From the NCBI GenBank assembly GCA_013368445.1, contig JAACJO010000005.1, forward strand, positions 2,666,001-2,730,000: a stretch of 64,000 bases of DNA, read 5' to 3'. A program made the translations under genes and the position numbers. Below are positions 35,408-46,022 of this stretch, one piece after another. The number at the start of each line of letters is the position of its first letter. The stretch's first letter is position 1. Under the pieces are notes generated by a model. The model had not been told where the DNA came from and searched no databases. It saw only the letters and a list, made by a program, of their open reading frames with translations. Source of the DNA: Leucocoprinus leucothites. Taxonomy: Eukaryota > Basidiomycota > Agaricomycetes > Agaricales > Agaricaceae.

Positions 35408-37150
35408 CTAATGCCATTGTTCTAAGTGCTGGGCACTGAACTCCACAGCGCCCATTCTTTGCCAGCTTCTTTCGCTGCCACTTTCCGATGGAGTGCGGTA
35501 ATGCCTGTTATCAATATTGGCTTCCAATCCGTCATCACGCCACGGGTCCTCATACTCGGAGATGTCATCTGGAATGGGAGACATAGGCCGAGAGGAAAAG
35601 GTGGAACTGGGAAGCGAAAATGAATTCGTGGATGGAGAAGAAGGAACACTTAGATCCACTCCGGAAGACGATAGGTCGAGAGTAGGCATGATGAAGGATG
35701 ATGATACTTCCCTGTGATCACTGCTCTTCACAGCAGCTATTTCAGCAGGGTCGGCGACGGAAGAGTGCTCGGACATCTCGTCAACATCGCCGAATCTGCG
35801 TTCCACTAATCCACACCATCCAGTTCCTCCTTCACCTATCACAGCCCTAACCTCGGCCGAGGTCCAACCAACAAACTCAACCGTGAGCATAGTACAATGA
35901 CCTCCACCATCTTCCACCGCATTCCCATACGCAGAGCATTTAGCACCCTTAGACCATACACGAGCTTGGTCTAAACGGAGGAAAAGGCTCGATACTCGAG
36001 CGGCGTGGTTGTCATGTAAAGCATGATGGTGACCAAAATATGAGAGAGGTGGAAGGAGGGCAGGCGAATCGTCATAGAGAAGAGGCACTTCGGGAAGAGG
36101 CACTCGGGAAGTGGGAGTGGGAGCGAGAGGTACGAGGAGGTAGGTGGTTACTGGAGCGACACCAGTGTCAAAATAATGGGCGATATCAGCCTCGGAATCT
36201 TCTGAAGAGGGAACTGCCAATGGCGTCTCTCGAGGTTTCAACATCTCCCTGGTCTTCTCTTGGCTAGATAACCTGATTCGACGAGCCCTGTGATGCTTGG
36301 TGCGTCCCTGCTTCAAATCGAGGTCCGCCTCGTAGAAAGCACGACCAACTACTGGGACATTATCCACGAGATTTTGGAAAATTGGGCGTGCCGTGGAAAA
36401 GTTCCTGGCAGTTCCCAAGCCGACGTTTGTGGCCACTTGCACACCAACGTGAGGAGGACGCGGCAAGTGGTATCGAGGCCCGGAAGATAACGCTGTGCGG
36501 GCATGGAATGAGAGCCCAGATTTGATAGTAGGAACCGTTCCAGAGGAGTGAAGAGAACGGGCGGCTCCGGTACTTGTATTATGAAGATATGTCGGAACTC
36601 GCAAGCCAGGGGCGGTGAGTTGATTAAAGATTTGGGTCCAGATATTTCTAGTCTGGGAGAAAAGCTTGTGGGCAGGCGAGCGTGGAGGTTTGGGAGGGCA
36701 AGGGCCTAAGCCACGAGGGGGCTGGACAGTAGTAGTAGATGCATGCCTAACTGGTGCCCCGCCTCGAAGCTTGTGGACAGCTGATTGTCCGGGCCCATTA
36801 TGCCCGCCATGAGAGATGGCATTGGCAGCCTTGCGCGCAGCTGTGCGCGCGGCTACAAACGCCATCCTGGTGAAATGGGCGGCTGTTTGCTGTAAGACCA
36901 GCACGAGCTGGAGATATGGATGTGAAAGCGAGGAGGTGGTCAAGAACCAAGAGGTCGAATATATGGTGAGCAGCAATATACTCCACTTCCCAATCCGGAA
37001 GCCGGGGCCTCGCGTCGTCACGAAGCCGAGGTGGCTGTGCATTCTTCTGTGGGGTGTTGCGCCACAACGATTACAAGTCAGATGCTTATGCCAGCACGGA
37101 AGGTAGAGCCACCGTCGAAGAGAGGAAAGACACAGATGCGACGGTATCAT
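35408..37150 (-). CDS. Unknown protein with N-terminal membrane or targeting region
   Basis: A single-exon frame of up to 580 residues, unusual in this intron-rich window. The start is unclear: ATG codons lie at 37150, at MHSHLGFV, and at MAFVAARTAARKA. The upstream part has one hydrophobic stretch (WSILLLTIYSTSWFLTTSSL). The MAFVAARTAARKAANAISHG segment is basic and amphipathic, like a mitochondrial presequence. Long Ser/Arg/Pro-rich linkers follow, then a compact central part (VAPVTTYLLVPLAP; LLPPLSYFGHHHALHDNHAARVSSLFLRLDQA; GHCTMLTVEFVGWTSAEVRAVIG) that looks like a folded domain. The C-terminus is Ser/Asp-rich and probably disordered. I do not recognise the family. Confidence 0.75.
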   Translation of the reverse strand: MIPSHLCLSSLRRWLYLPCWHKHLTCNRCGATPHRRMHSHLGFVTTRGPGFRIGKWSILLLTIYSTSWFLTTSSLSHPYLQLVLVLQQTAAHFTRMAFVAARTAARKAANAISHGGHNGPGQSAVHKLRGGAPVRHASTTTVQPPRGLGPCPPKPPRSPAHKLFSQTRNIWTQIFNQLTAPGLRVPTYLHNTSTGAARSLHSSGTVPTIKSGLSFHARTALSSGPRYHLPRPPHVGVQVATNVGLGTARNFSTARPIFQNLVDNVPVVGRAFYEADLDLKQGRTKHHRARRIRLSSQEKTREMLKPRETPLAVPSSEDSEADIAHYFDTGVAPVTTYLLVPLAPTPTSRVPLPEVPLLYDDSPALLPPLSYFGHHHALHDNHAARVSSLFLRLDQARVWSKGAKCSAYGNAVEDGGGHCTMLTVEFVGWTSAEVRAVIGEGGTGWCGLVERRFGDVDEMSEHSSVADPAEIAAVKSSDHREVSSSFIMPTLDLSSSGVDLSVPSSPSTNSFSLPSSTFSSRPMSPIPDDISEYEDPWRDDGLEANIDNRHYRTPSESGSERSWQRMGAVEFSAQHLEQWH

Positions 37151-37682
37151 TCTTCAGTATTAAACATACTTTACCATCAATGCACTCCATGAATCTGAGC
37201 TTGTCTAGTCAGTGGAACGGTGCATGCAGACCAGTTCTATCGTGCATTCCTCCTTGTATGATCGTAATCAGTGGAATCCCGAGCCACTCCGATCCACAAT
37301 TCACAGTGCATTGGAGTGCATTGTTGCAACAAATTCACAACTGCAAATAAGTGCTTGTGTAGGCTCTGATCAACTGCCGGATCAATTACTGATCCGCACT
37401 CTGCTACTTCCCTTTATCAACAAAATATGCAAGGCGTTCAAATGGTCATCGTATCTCCACTGCGGTGTCACGCTCTTCTAACTGAGTTAAGGTCGCTCAC
37501 TGAGTCCTGCGAAACCTGCACCTGTCTTAGTCGAAACTCAAGTTGTGGAACAGGAGAGATGTTGAGCGAACAATCACACATTGATTTAAGTATATCACAA
37601 GCCTGTTAAATACCACAAGCTCAACGTGGAAGCACAATGTTTAGAACATTATTTCAATGCACAAGAACAGTAATAGACGTGT
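37151..37682. other. Intergenic
   Basis: No supported frame or RNA. It includes the upstream region of the unknown minus-strand gene and the 3' side of the TauD-like gene. Confidence 0.3.
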
Positions 37683-39098
37683 CTATTTAGTCATTCCGTT
37701 CGCTTTCCTTCTTATTTCCGGTTCAAGAGGAAAGCGCTGTTCTTCAGGGGTAACAGAATATAACCTTTGCCAGATAGGCTCGAGGTAGCTCGGCGTCTTC
37801 CAGGCTAGCTCGTCATTCCTCAGCCATAGACGGATCAAATGCCGACTGTTAAACAGAAGCACGTTAAGCTACGTTGCCGGGCACCTTTGGGACGGACACT
37901 TACATATGTTCTGGGCTATCCCTGAAAGCATCTCGAGCGTGAAGTAGACCCATGCTATTAATGTATTGGATATCACCCTTCTGGAAGTTCAACCCGAGCG
38001 AGAATTTCTCCGCTGTGTAATGTAAAGCGTCTAAGGCTTCTGCTTGTCCTTCTGTGATAGGTGGGATGTTTGCACTCCGCTTCTGCTCGCCATAACCTGT
38101 GAAATGACGACGAGAATACTGGATGATGATGTGACCATCCTCGTTATACAGCAAGGGTCGCTTAGTGTATCCCGGGTCACCGCCAAAGCTTTGGGAGTTC
38201 GTCATGAGCCCCATCTCTGTTTTGAGCTGAAACGGTCTACTGACCTATCAAGCGGCCACTCGGCAGCAAGAATGTGAATGAGATCCGGTCGAGTAGCCGC
38301 CAGCTCATTATAAACCCTCGGGCCGCTGCTAATCCTTGATGTACCACCCTCGGCTGCATTATCCAGGGCAAACAGTGCAATGAGGTCACCGACATCTGTG
38401 TGGAAGACTTGCTTGTCCGTGGTGTAAGCGGAGTTACCGATGCCGCCCTTCTCATGGGCATGGCTGAGGGTCAAGTCTTTGATGTGTGCTAGCACTGCGC
38501 CAGTACCATCTTGTTTCCCTCGAGCAGAGCCCACATGAGAAGAGACACCTAACAATTCCGAATCCCGAAGTTAAGTCAAAGGTGGATAGAGAGACTCATG
38601 TGAAGTACTTACCCGCATAGATGATAGCGAGCTGAACCTTGGTGTACTTATCGACAGGGATGGTCCTCAAGACAAAGAAACCTCTACCCGTGTAAAGTTC
38701 CTTTGCCAATTCATAAAGCTTGGAGCCTAGATTTGGGAGGGGGAACGTTTCTCGACTGATATAGCCCAATGGCTTTTCGAGGCCTATCAAGAGGTGGTTG
38801 AGCAGGTCAGGAACGGGGTCGAATAGGGGGCACGGGACACCCTACTTTCAAAATGCTTCATTCCTTCTTCAATCTCGTGAAGCTCCTCTTCGCTGAGTTT
38901 ATAGACCCATTGATCTTCACTGGTCCAGTCTTTACCTTCCCAGACGATCGGGCCTTCGACCTTGGCAGGGAAACCAGGAGGCAGTGTTGTCTTCAGTAGC
39001 TCTGGATTTTGTTCCAGACGACGCGCTGTGCGCGCCTTGTACTTGGCCAAGTCCGGATGGTACTCGATATCTGGTTGGGTCACTACGGCCACAGGCAT
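37683..39098 (-). CDS. TauD/TfdA-like dioxygenase, copy 1
   Basis: An Fe(II)/2-oxoglutarate-dependent dioxygenase of the clavaminate synthase-like/TauD superfamily. It starts MPVAVVTQPDIEYHPD. VFHTDVGD carries the HxD iron ligands, LLHARD has the second His, and RHLIRLWLRN supplies the Arg for oxoglutarate. TGRGFFVLRTIPVDKY and GHIIIQYSRRHFTGYG are shared with copy 2. At least six exons; introns fall at positions matching those in copy 2. The stop is at 37683 after GMTK. No targeting signal was found. The substrate is not predictable: the family includes taurine, sulfonate and herbicide oxygenases and many fungal enzymes of unknown role. Confidence 0.87.
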
Positions 39099-40505
39099 TT
39101 CGCTCCAGTGATAGTTATGTCTTTGTTATGATCGCAGTGAAGCAGGAAAGGCTGGGTGTGAATGATCCCTGGACAGACAGGACGGATATATGTGAAAAGT
39201 AGAAAGTCCCAAGTTCCCGAGCGGACAAATACGTCACTCAGCCAGTAGTGTACAGGGTTTGCCTAACGGATCCATGCCGGTAAAATAGGAGGCTTAATCA
39301 GTTGGATGGGAATCAAGTGGGAACAACTCACGCCTTCATTCTATCATTTCCCACCGAATATTTGGATAAATTTCTCTCCACCACCATCCTTCTGCATACC
39401 CACTTCAGTGATTCCAGATGGCGAAATCCGGGTCCAATGCCACATGCTCGTGGGATGAACAACCGCTTTTCGCACAGATATTACGCGCAAGGGGCTACTC
39501 AAAGCAACTATCCCACAGAACAACTAAGCCAGATTAGGTTTTCTCAAATGTACACTCGATCCGAACCCAGCATCGGCAGAAAAGAGAATAATGCAGTGAG
39601 AGGAATTGAACAAAGTCCAAGCACATCCAATCGGTCATTCGCATAGGAGCGATCACGGCGGCCCGCAGTCGTGGAATGGTCGTCTACGAGTCTACTTGGC
39701 ATTTCTCGCGGAATACCGTACGAATACAAGGAGCGCCGTTTCAAGTCCTTGAAAATAAAGGCGACCAGACGTTCGGGACGAGTGGTGCCAGAACGTTCAG
39801 TATTGCGCAGTCAGCTGGGCAATGCCTTGGCACCAGTGAAGGTCTGGCATGTGAGGGTCCGTATTCTGTCCAAGGAACGTCGTTCACAAGAGGTGACGAA
39901 CGGGCCCGACAAGCGAGTGTTACGCAGCGTGTGGAGTGGTCATGGTGGGTATGAGACACCAGAATTTGGTGTGAGAACGATTACTTATGGTGAAATAGAC
40001 TCTGTGCCATTTTAAACTTCTATTCAATTCTCAGGCTGAGTGGCTCGCTGGAAACTCTGCGAACTCACTAAATACTCCACCTACTGGCAACGCCATTAAA
40101 TGACTTCGGTAGATCCGCTTTTGGGTCGGTCCCGTTGAACGGGTTCGGGTGTCGCCCGTTTCGTGCTTCGGTAGGGTCTAATCGCTAATTCAAAGAAGGC
40201 AGTAGAAGTATGATAAGTGTGAACGAAGCCTCGGAGTGTGAGAGGCATCAGTGCTTTATCTGATAAACAAACCCTTGGGTCTGAGCTGGCGCCAGGCGCC
40301 TGAGACGGGTTATTCCTGGATCGGAGTTGAGCGCAAGCTATTCGTTGTCCACATTGCCAACAATGTTAAAGATGAGAGTCTACAGGATACCCATACGGGG
40401 CGCATTACTTATCCCACTATTCTTACAGCCACTGTGAAAATATATGAAAGGATCCGATCAACCATGTATTTAGAGCTATTACAGATTCCTACGCGGACGC
40501 TCAAG
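39099..40505. other. Spacer between TauD copies
   Basis: There are two overlapping open frames of about 115 codons on the plus strand (39302-39646 and 39671-40015) but no recognised domain or splice signals to join them. Two tandem perfect short hairpins lie at 40131-40158. The stretch may hold decayed sequence from the duplication or an old insertion; I see no clear transposon. Confidence 0.3.
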
Positions 40506-41962
40506 CTATTTAGCGGACACTGAGGTAGAAGGGGCAGCTGGCGGAATGGGGTTATTGTCCTTCTTCCTGACCTCCGGGTCAAGTGGGAATCGCTGTTGGT
40601 CAGGTCCAACTGAATACAGTCTCCTCCAGTTAGGTTGTAAGGGCTCGGGAGTCTTCCAAGCTAATTCGTCGTTGCGGAGCCACAGGCGAATCAGGTGTCG
40701 CCTACAAAAAAGATCGCGGTACGTCATGAGCGATGATTTGGAATAGTCTAAAAGCAGATTTGGACAATAGGTACTCACGTCTTCTCAGGACTGTCACGGA
40801 AACCATCTCGCGCATGCAGAAGGCCAAGACTGTTAATGTACTGGATATCACCTTTCTGAAAGTTGAGAGCCAGAGAGTATTTCTCTGCGACGAATTGCAA
40901 GGTGTCGAGCGCTTCAGCTTGCGCTTCCGTGATCGCAGGGATGTGAGGAGTGCGCGTTTGCTCCCCATACCCAGTAAACAGACGGCGTGTGTATTGGATA
41001 ATAATGTGGCCATCCTCCCAGTAGATGAGCGGCTTATTCGTATATCCTGGATTCCCACCGAAACTGCGGAGGCAACGTCACTCAAAAGCAGCTGAGGCAC
41101 GAAAACATCTAGCCTACCTGTCATGTGGCCAAGGTTGAGAGAGAACACGAATTAAGTCTGGGCGTGTGGCGGCTATCTCGTTGTAAATGCGCCCGCCACT
41201 ACAGAGCCTTGAGGTTCCACCTTCCTCAGACGTCGAGAGGCATATGAGAGCGATAAGGTCACCAACGTCTGTGTGGAAAACTTGCTTGTCGGTGGTGTAA
41301 GCCGTATTCCCTTTATGTCCCTTTTCATGTGCATGAGAGATACTAAGGTCTTTGATGTGTGCGATCACAGCTCCAGTGACGTCCTGCTTTCCACGCGCAG
41401 ACCCAACGAAAGACGAGATACCTTGAGTAATATGGTGAGTGACATTTAAGCTCGGTAACTGAAAGTAGCATACCGCAATAGATAATGGCAATCTCCTCGC
41501 GATTGTATTTTTCCACGGGAATCGTTCTCAAAACGAAGAAGCCCCGTCCAGAATACAATTCGCCACCAAGTTGAAGTAGGACTGGAGCGAGGGTCGGCAG
41601 AGGGAAGGTTTCTCTACTGATGTGGCCCAGCGGTTCGTTAAGACCTAATTAGAATAAGAGTCTGAAGGTATTGTCAATGTAAAAGATATTTTACTCTTGA
41701 AATGCTTGAGAGCGTCATCTATCTCTTGAAGCTGAGCTTCGGTTAATTTGACGACCCATTGATCTTCATGAGTAAAGTCTTTGCCTTCCCATACAATGGG
41801 GCCATCGACCCTCTCTGGGAAGCCTTCTGGCAAAGGCTGCTTGGGCAGAGTGGGGTCCTCCGCGAGCCGGCGGGCCGTGCGAGCCCTCCACTTGGCCTCG
41901 TCGGGATGATAGGCAATATCTGGTTGCGCCTCAGCAGTAGTCGCGGTAATGTTAACTGTCAT
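40506..41962 (-). CDS. TauD/TfdA-like dioxygenase, copy 2
   Basis: A tandem paralogue of the gene at 37683-39098, in the same orientation. It starts MTVNITATTAEAQPDIAYHP and then follows copy 1 nearly residue for residue: RARTARRLAEDP, GPIVWEGKDFTHEDQWVVKL, SRETFPLPTLAP, SGRGFFVLRTIPVEKYNREE, VFHTDVGDLIAL, GHIIIQYTRRLFTGYG, LGLLHARDGFRDSP, RHLIRLWLRNDELAWKTP. The catalytic HxD, distal His and Arg are all kept, so both copies should be active. The C-terminal tail (DNNPIPPAAPSTSVSAK) is longer and differs from copy 1. Confidence 0.87.
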
Positions 41963-42581
41963 AGTGGGTTGTCGAGTTTGGAACTATTATCCTGTTTCCC
42001 GGCTTTTGAAGGATCTTACTGGGAAAATGGATGGCAGTATTTTGTAGCTCACGAGTCAGGCGACCCATTCCCGGTGGAGACGCGATTTTTCGAGTCTTAA
42101 CCATGAATAATGCATATGGATGCCGACGAAGTGGGTAAGGGGTTGTTTTGGCTTTAGATTCACACCTGATCAGAGGCCGACACTTTTCACAGGAGACAGA
42201 TCTGGCCCCAAGATCAATCAATGGTGAACCTTCGACGTATCAGAAGACTCACTCAAAACTCCTACACGGTTACATTCTTGCTTTCCGTGGTTTCAGGTTT
42301 GTGAGAATGTGATTAATCGTGAGAGTGAGCTGTGCCTCATATTCTTCCCGTGGAGCGGAGATAGTAGGACGAAAAAGCTTCAATCGTGAAGGGAAATTTA
42401 ACAAGACATGTTGTTTTATTTGAAGGATGTGATTGGGTCGGCATAATGTCGCCAGCGCTCTTCCAACACGCAGTAGCTTGATTCCAGGTTCGTCAGGCGT
42501 GAGAAACTGGGTAGGAGCAGTGCAATGGGAGAGGCGGAATGACCAAAAAGTGGTTAGAGACGATATTAGGAATGGTGTACA
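41963..42581. other. Intergenic
   Basis: No supported frame. It includes the TauD copy 2 promoter and the 3' side of POP7. Confidence 0.3.
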
Positions 42582-43431
42582 TCAAATGCCTTCTGGCTCC
42601 TGTTCCGGCTCTTCATAAACTAGCATTTCTTTATTTCCTGCCAACTTCTTTGTCTTTGGTCGCGATTGCTGGAGTTTTGGTTTTGGTTTAGAAACACCGG
42701 CATTGTCGAAACCTTCCTTCTCTGGTTGACCGTCGCCGATGCGAAATATGATATAAAGTGTCGATTTCCCCCTCGTCCTATATGCAAGATCTTCGTCCTC
42801 GTCTTCAGGAATGATTTCATCTTGGACCTCTACAGTCCCGGTTGAAATATCGGTGTGAATCTCATCTCTCGAAAAAGGAAGGATTGGAGGAAGGGCACAA
42901 GCGAGTTGAAGCAAAAGGGGTATGGCGGCGCCTGCTGCATGCAAGTGGAATATTTTGTACCTAAATTGCTCGGTTATCAAGCCACGCTTCAGACAAACGA
43001 CAGGAGATAAAGTACCCGTCATTGATGACCAAATTTTTGCACCTCCGCATATAGGCACCCAACGACGTTTTGCGCGTCAAACATATGTAGTTTTTCCCCT
43101 CCTTGTGAGCAGAACGCGGCCCAGTCGCAGAGGCAGAAGCAGCGACCGCAGGGAAAGGTTTGGGTGCGGCCAGCTTGTTAATCTTGACGCATTTCTTTAC
43201 GGGTTTTGGTAGATTTGGTAGCTTGTTCTTATGGTTGTTCTGCACTGTTTGCGGCTTGCTGGCCGACGGTGTCGTGCTGACACGGGACTTGGAAGAACTG
43301 GCCGATGGAGGTTGATGTGCTGTCGAACATGAGGGTACTGTATTTGTCCGCACAACCTTGACACGTTTTTCTGGATATTCCTCTACTAGCGGTCCTGGAG
43401 ACGCACGTCGTTTCTTTGAGTTGGTTGACAT
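42582..43431 (-). CDS. POP7: RNase P/MRP subunit Pop7 (Rpp20)
   Basis: This is an Alba-fold protein of the nuclear RNase P and MRP ribonucleoproteins, which process tRNA and rRNA precursors. Two exons (42960-43431 in part: 43016-43431, then 42582-42960) sum to 264 residues. The Alba part reads YICLTRKTSLGAYMRRCKNLV, then KIFHLHAAGAAIPLLLQLAC, and STGTVEVQDE, as in Rpp20. The N-terminal 120 or so residues are a basic, Ser/Pro/Lys-rich extension (KKRRASPGP, PEKRVKVVR) that makes it about twice the yeast and human length; it looks disordered and nuclear-targeted. The C-terminus is acidic. Identification rests on the Alba segment. Confidence 0.8.
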
Positions 43432-43865
43432 CAAGGTAGCGGTTATTACATTTGAGTGAGAGACGAATGATGCGGTTACTTGACAACAATAATGCCAAAC
43501 AGCATGATTTAATTCCTAAGCAAAAGATGAATTCCAGCTCTGAGCACTTGAGCGAGTTACCTGTGATGACTGCATAGCGACGGGTTCGGCTCCTCGCCAT
43601 CTGCTTAATTACTTTTCTAGCTAGAAAGGTAAAAAATATCAAAAATAACATTCTATCACGAATCAAAAACGCGTTGTGGACGGAGTAGGTGCGGCAGCGA
43701 ACTGGCAAGCGATCAAGCATGACACAAGCGTAAACAAGAAAATTCATAAACGTTGTCGATCTGATCGCTTCCCCCTACCATCTCTCTTCCTTCTACCTCC
43801 TGACTTTTGGCCAGCGGGGCAGTTTTCTTGCTTTATTCTTGCAAAGCTTTGTTTGGCTGCCCATC
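43432..43865. other. Divergent promoter region POP7/SUP45
   Basis: The 434 bp between two divergent starts holds both promoters. The right end is CT-rich (tcgcttccccctacc, ctctcttcct), as before other genes here. I see no coding frame supported on either strand. Confidence 0.4.
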
Positions 43866-45440
43866 ATGAGTACCCCGGATGCTGCAGAGCAAAATATCCA
43901 GATGTGGAAGGTCAAGAAGCTCATCAAGAGTTTGGATGCTGCTCGAGGGTTTGTTGCATGTCCCAGCTGTACGATCTTTTCATCCTCTGATTAATCTACA
44001 GGGCAGGAACTTCCATGATCAGTCTTATTATACCGCCTAAGGTAAATTAGAGTGACAATTACCCTTTTCCTCGTTAATCAAGAGTCATCTAGGACCAAAT
44101 CTCTCGTGCATCTGCCATGCTGACACAAGAATTTGGAACTGCTTCTAACATCAAGTCTCGTGTCAATCGCCTGTCGGTACTTGCTGCGATTACCAGCACT
44201 CAACAGCGACTCAAGCTCTATAATCGTGTCCCACCCAATGGCCTTGTCCTATTCGTTGGCACGATCCTGACGGATGAGGGTAAGGAAAAAAAGGTGTCGT
44301 TCGATTTCGAACCCCATAAGCCCATTAATACGTAAAGTATCTCATGCCTTCCTTTCTTCACGATTTACTGATCAGCCGCTTAGTTCTCTCTATCTTTGCG
44401 ACAATAAGTTCCATACAGAGGCTCTTTCCGAGCTGCTCGAGTCCGATCAGCGTTTCGGTTTTGTTGTTATGGACGGTAATGGCACCCTTTTTGGTGTGCT
44501 TGCAGGGAACACTCGCGAAGTCCTTCACAAGTTCACTGTCGACCTTCCCAAAAAGCATGGACGTGGTGGTCAATCTGCCCTCCGTTTCTCTCGTCTCCGT
44601 GACGAGAAGCGTCACAATTACGTCCGTAAAGTCGCTGAGCTGGCGGTTCAACATTTCATTACCAACGATAAAGTCAACGTGACCGGAATCGTGCTTGCTG
44701 GTTCCGCTGATTTCAAGACCGAGCTCAGTCAGAGTGATATGCTTGATCAGCGCCTTGCGGCCAAAATCATCAAGGTAGTCGATGTCAGCTATGGCGGTGA
44801 GAATGGGTTTAATCAAGTGCGCCTTACTATTCATTTGAGTTGCATTGACTGATCATATATTTCAGGCCATCGAACTTGCGGCCGAGTCTCTTTCCAATGT
44901 GAAGTTTGTCCAGGAAAAGAGGCTCATTCAGAGATACTTCGACGAGATTAGCCAAGACACTGGGAAATATTGCTTTGGTGTCGATGACACTCTCAAGGCT
45001 CTCGAACTTGGCTCTGTTGAGACACTCATCGTTTGGGAGAATTTAGACATCACACGCTATGTCCTTCGTAATGCTGCTGGAGGTACGGTATACTACAATC
45101 TCCCTTGTATAAGCTCTTAAAAAGCCTTCTAGAGGAGATTATCGTCCATTCCAACAAGGAACAAGAGAAAGATCGTGAAAAGTTCACCGACAAGTCAACT
45201 GGCACGGAAATGGAGCAAGTTGTCGAGCCTCAATCTTTGCTTGAGTGGTTCGCCGAGAAGTATAAGGAGTTCGGTGCCGCCCTTGAATTTGTTACCAACA
45301 AATCTCAGGAAGGTGCACAGTTCGTCAAAGGTTTCGGTGGCATTGGTGGTCTTTTACGCTACAAGGTTGATTTCACCAACCTTGCCTCAATCGACGACGA
45401 GGATGAAGACGAATTCTATTCCGACGATGACGACATCTGA
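43866..45440 (+). CDS. SUP45: Peptide chain release factor eRF1
   Basis: eRF1 recognises all three stop codons in the ribosomal A site and triggers peptide release with eRF3. The start [20 protein letters not shown] is canonical. The N domain has [11 protein letters not shown] (stop decoding NIKS) and YLCDNKF (YxCxxxF). The M domain has [10 protein letters not shown] with the catalytic GGQ. The C domain runs [16 protein letters not shown] to an acidic tail ([11 protein letters not shown]) that binds eRF3. The third exon junction gives [17 protein letters not shown], where most orthologues have GNGTSMIS, a minor change. At least five introns, all short. Length is about 437 residues, as usual. 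Confidence 0.96.
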
Positions 45441-46022
45441 CGGTATTGCAGGCTCTCCGGAGCCCCGTCTTTCGAGGGCATGCCAGGTGGGGTGGAGGGG
45501 AGGGGACTGAAAGGATTTAGATCGGCAAGCAACTTAGAAAACTCGACATTTAACTGTTGCATGACGATCACTTGGCTGCTTCTGAGTGCCAATGCCGAAG
45601 GTGTATTCGAACAAGGCCCCTACGCTCTTTACACGTTATTTATCAGTAAGCCTCATTGCCTATGTTTGCTAATGGCTCACTCATTGTGTTTGCCCGCAGG
45701 CTCAATGCAGCTGGTCTAACAGACTAAAGCGGTTCAAAGTAGTTCTCCCCTATTCATTAATAAAATTCAATGTTTCTTGCGATGTACTTTTCTTCCCCGT
45801 GTAATTTGTAAAAGAATCGATTTCCACATTCCCCTGAGTACATATAAGAGGGTTTGCTATTGCTCAGACTTTTAGTAGGCAAAGTGCCTCATTTGAGCTA
45901 GTTCATATATACTTGCCATGTTTGTCAACCTCGGTGATGCCTTCATAGCAAACCATCATGTACCTCACGTTACTATTACCTCCGGTTTTGCAACTTGACC
46001 TCCTTCGTCTCACCACTCTGCC
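45441..46022. other. Intergenic
   Basis: eRF1 3' UTR and the promoter of the next gene. No supported frame or RNA gene. Confidence 0.35.

Noticed and set aside
41952..42221. 89-codon minus-strand frame upstream of TauD copy 2
   Set aside because: It overlaps the leader of the dioxygenase gene, has no recognisable content and no family-like start.
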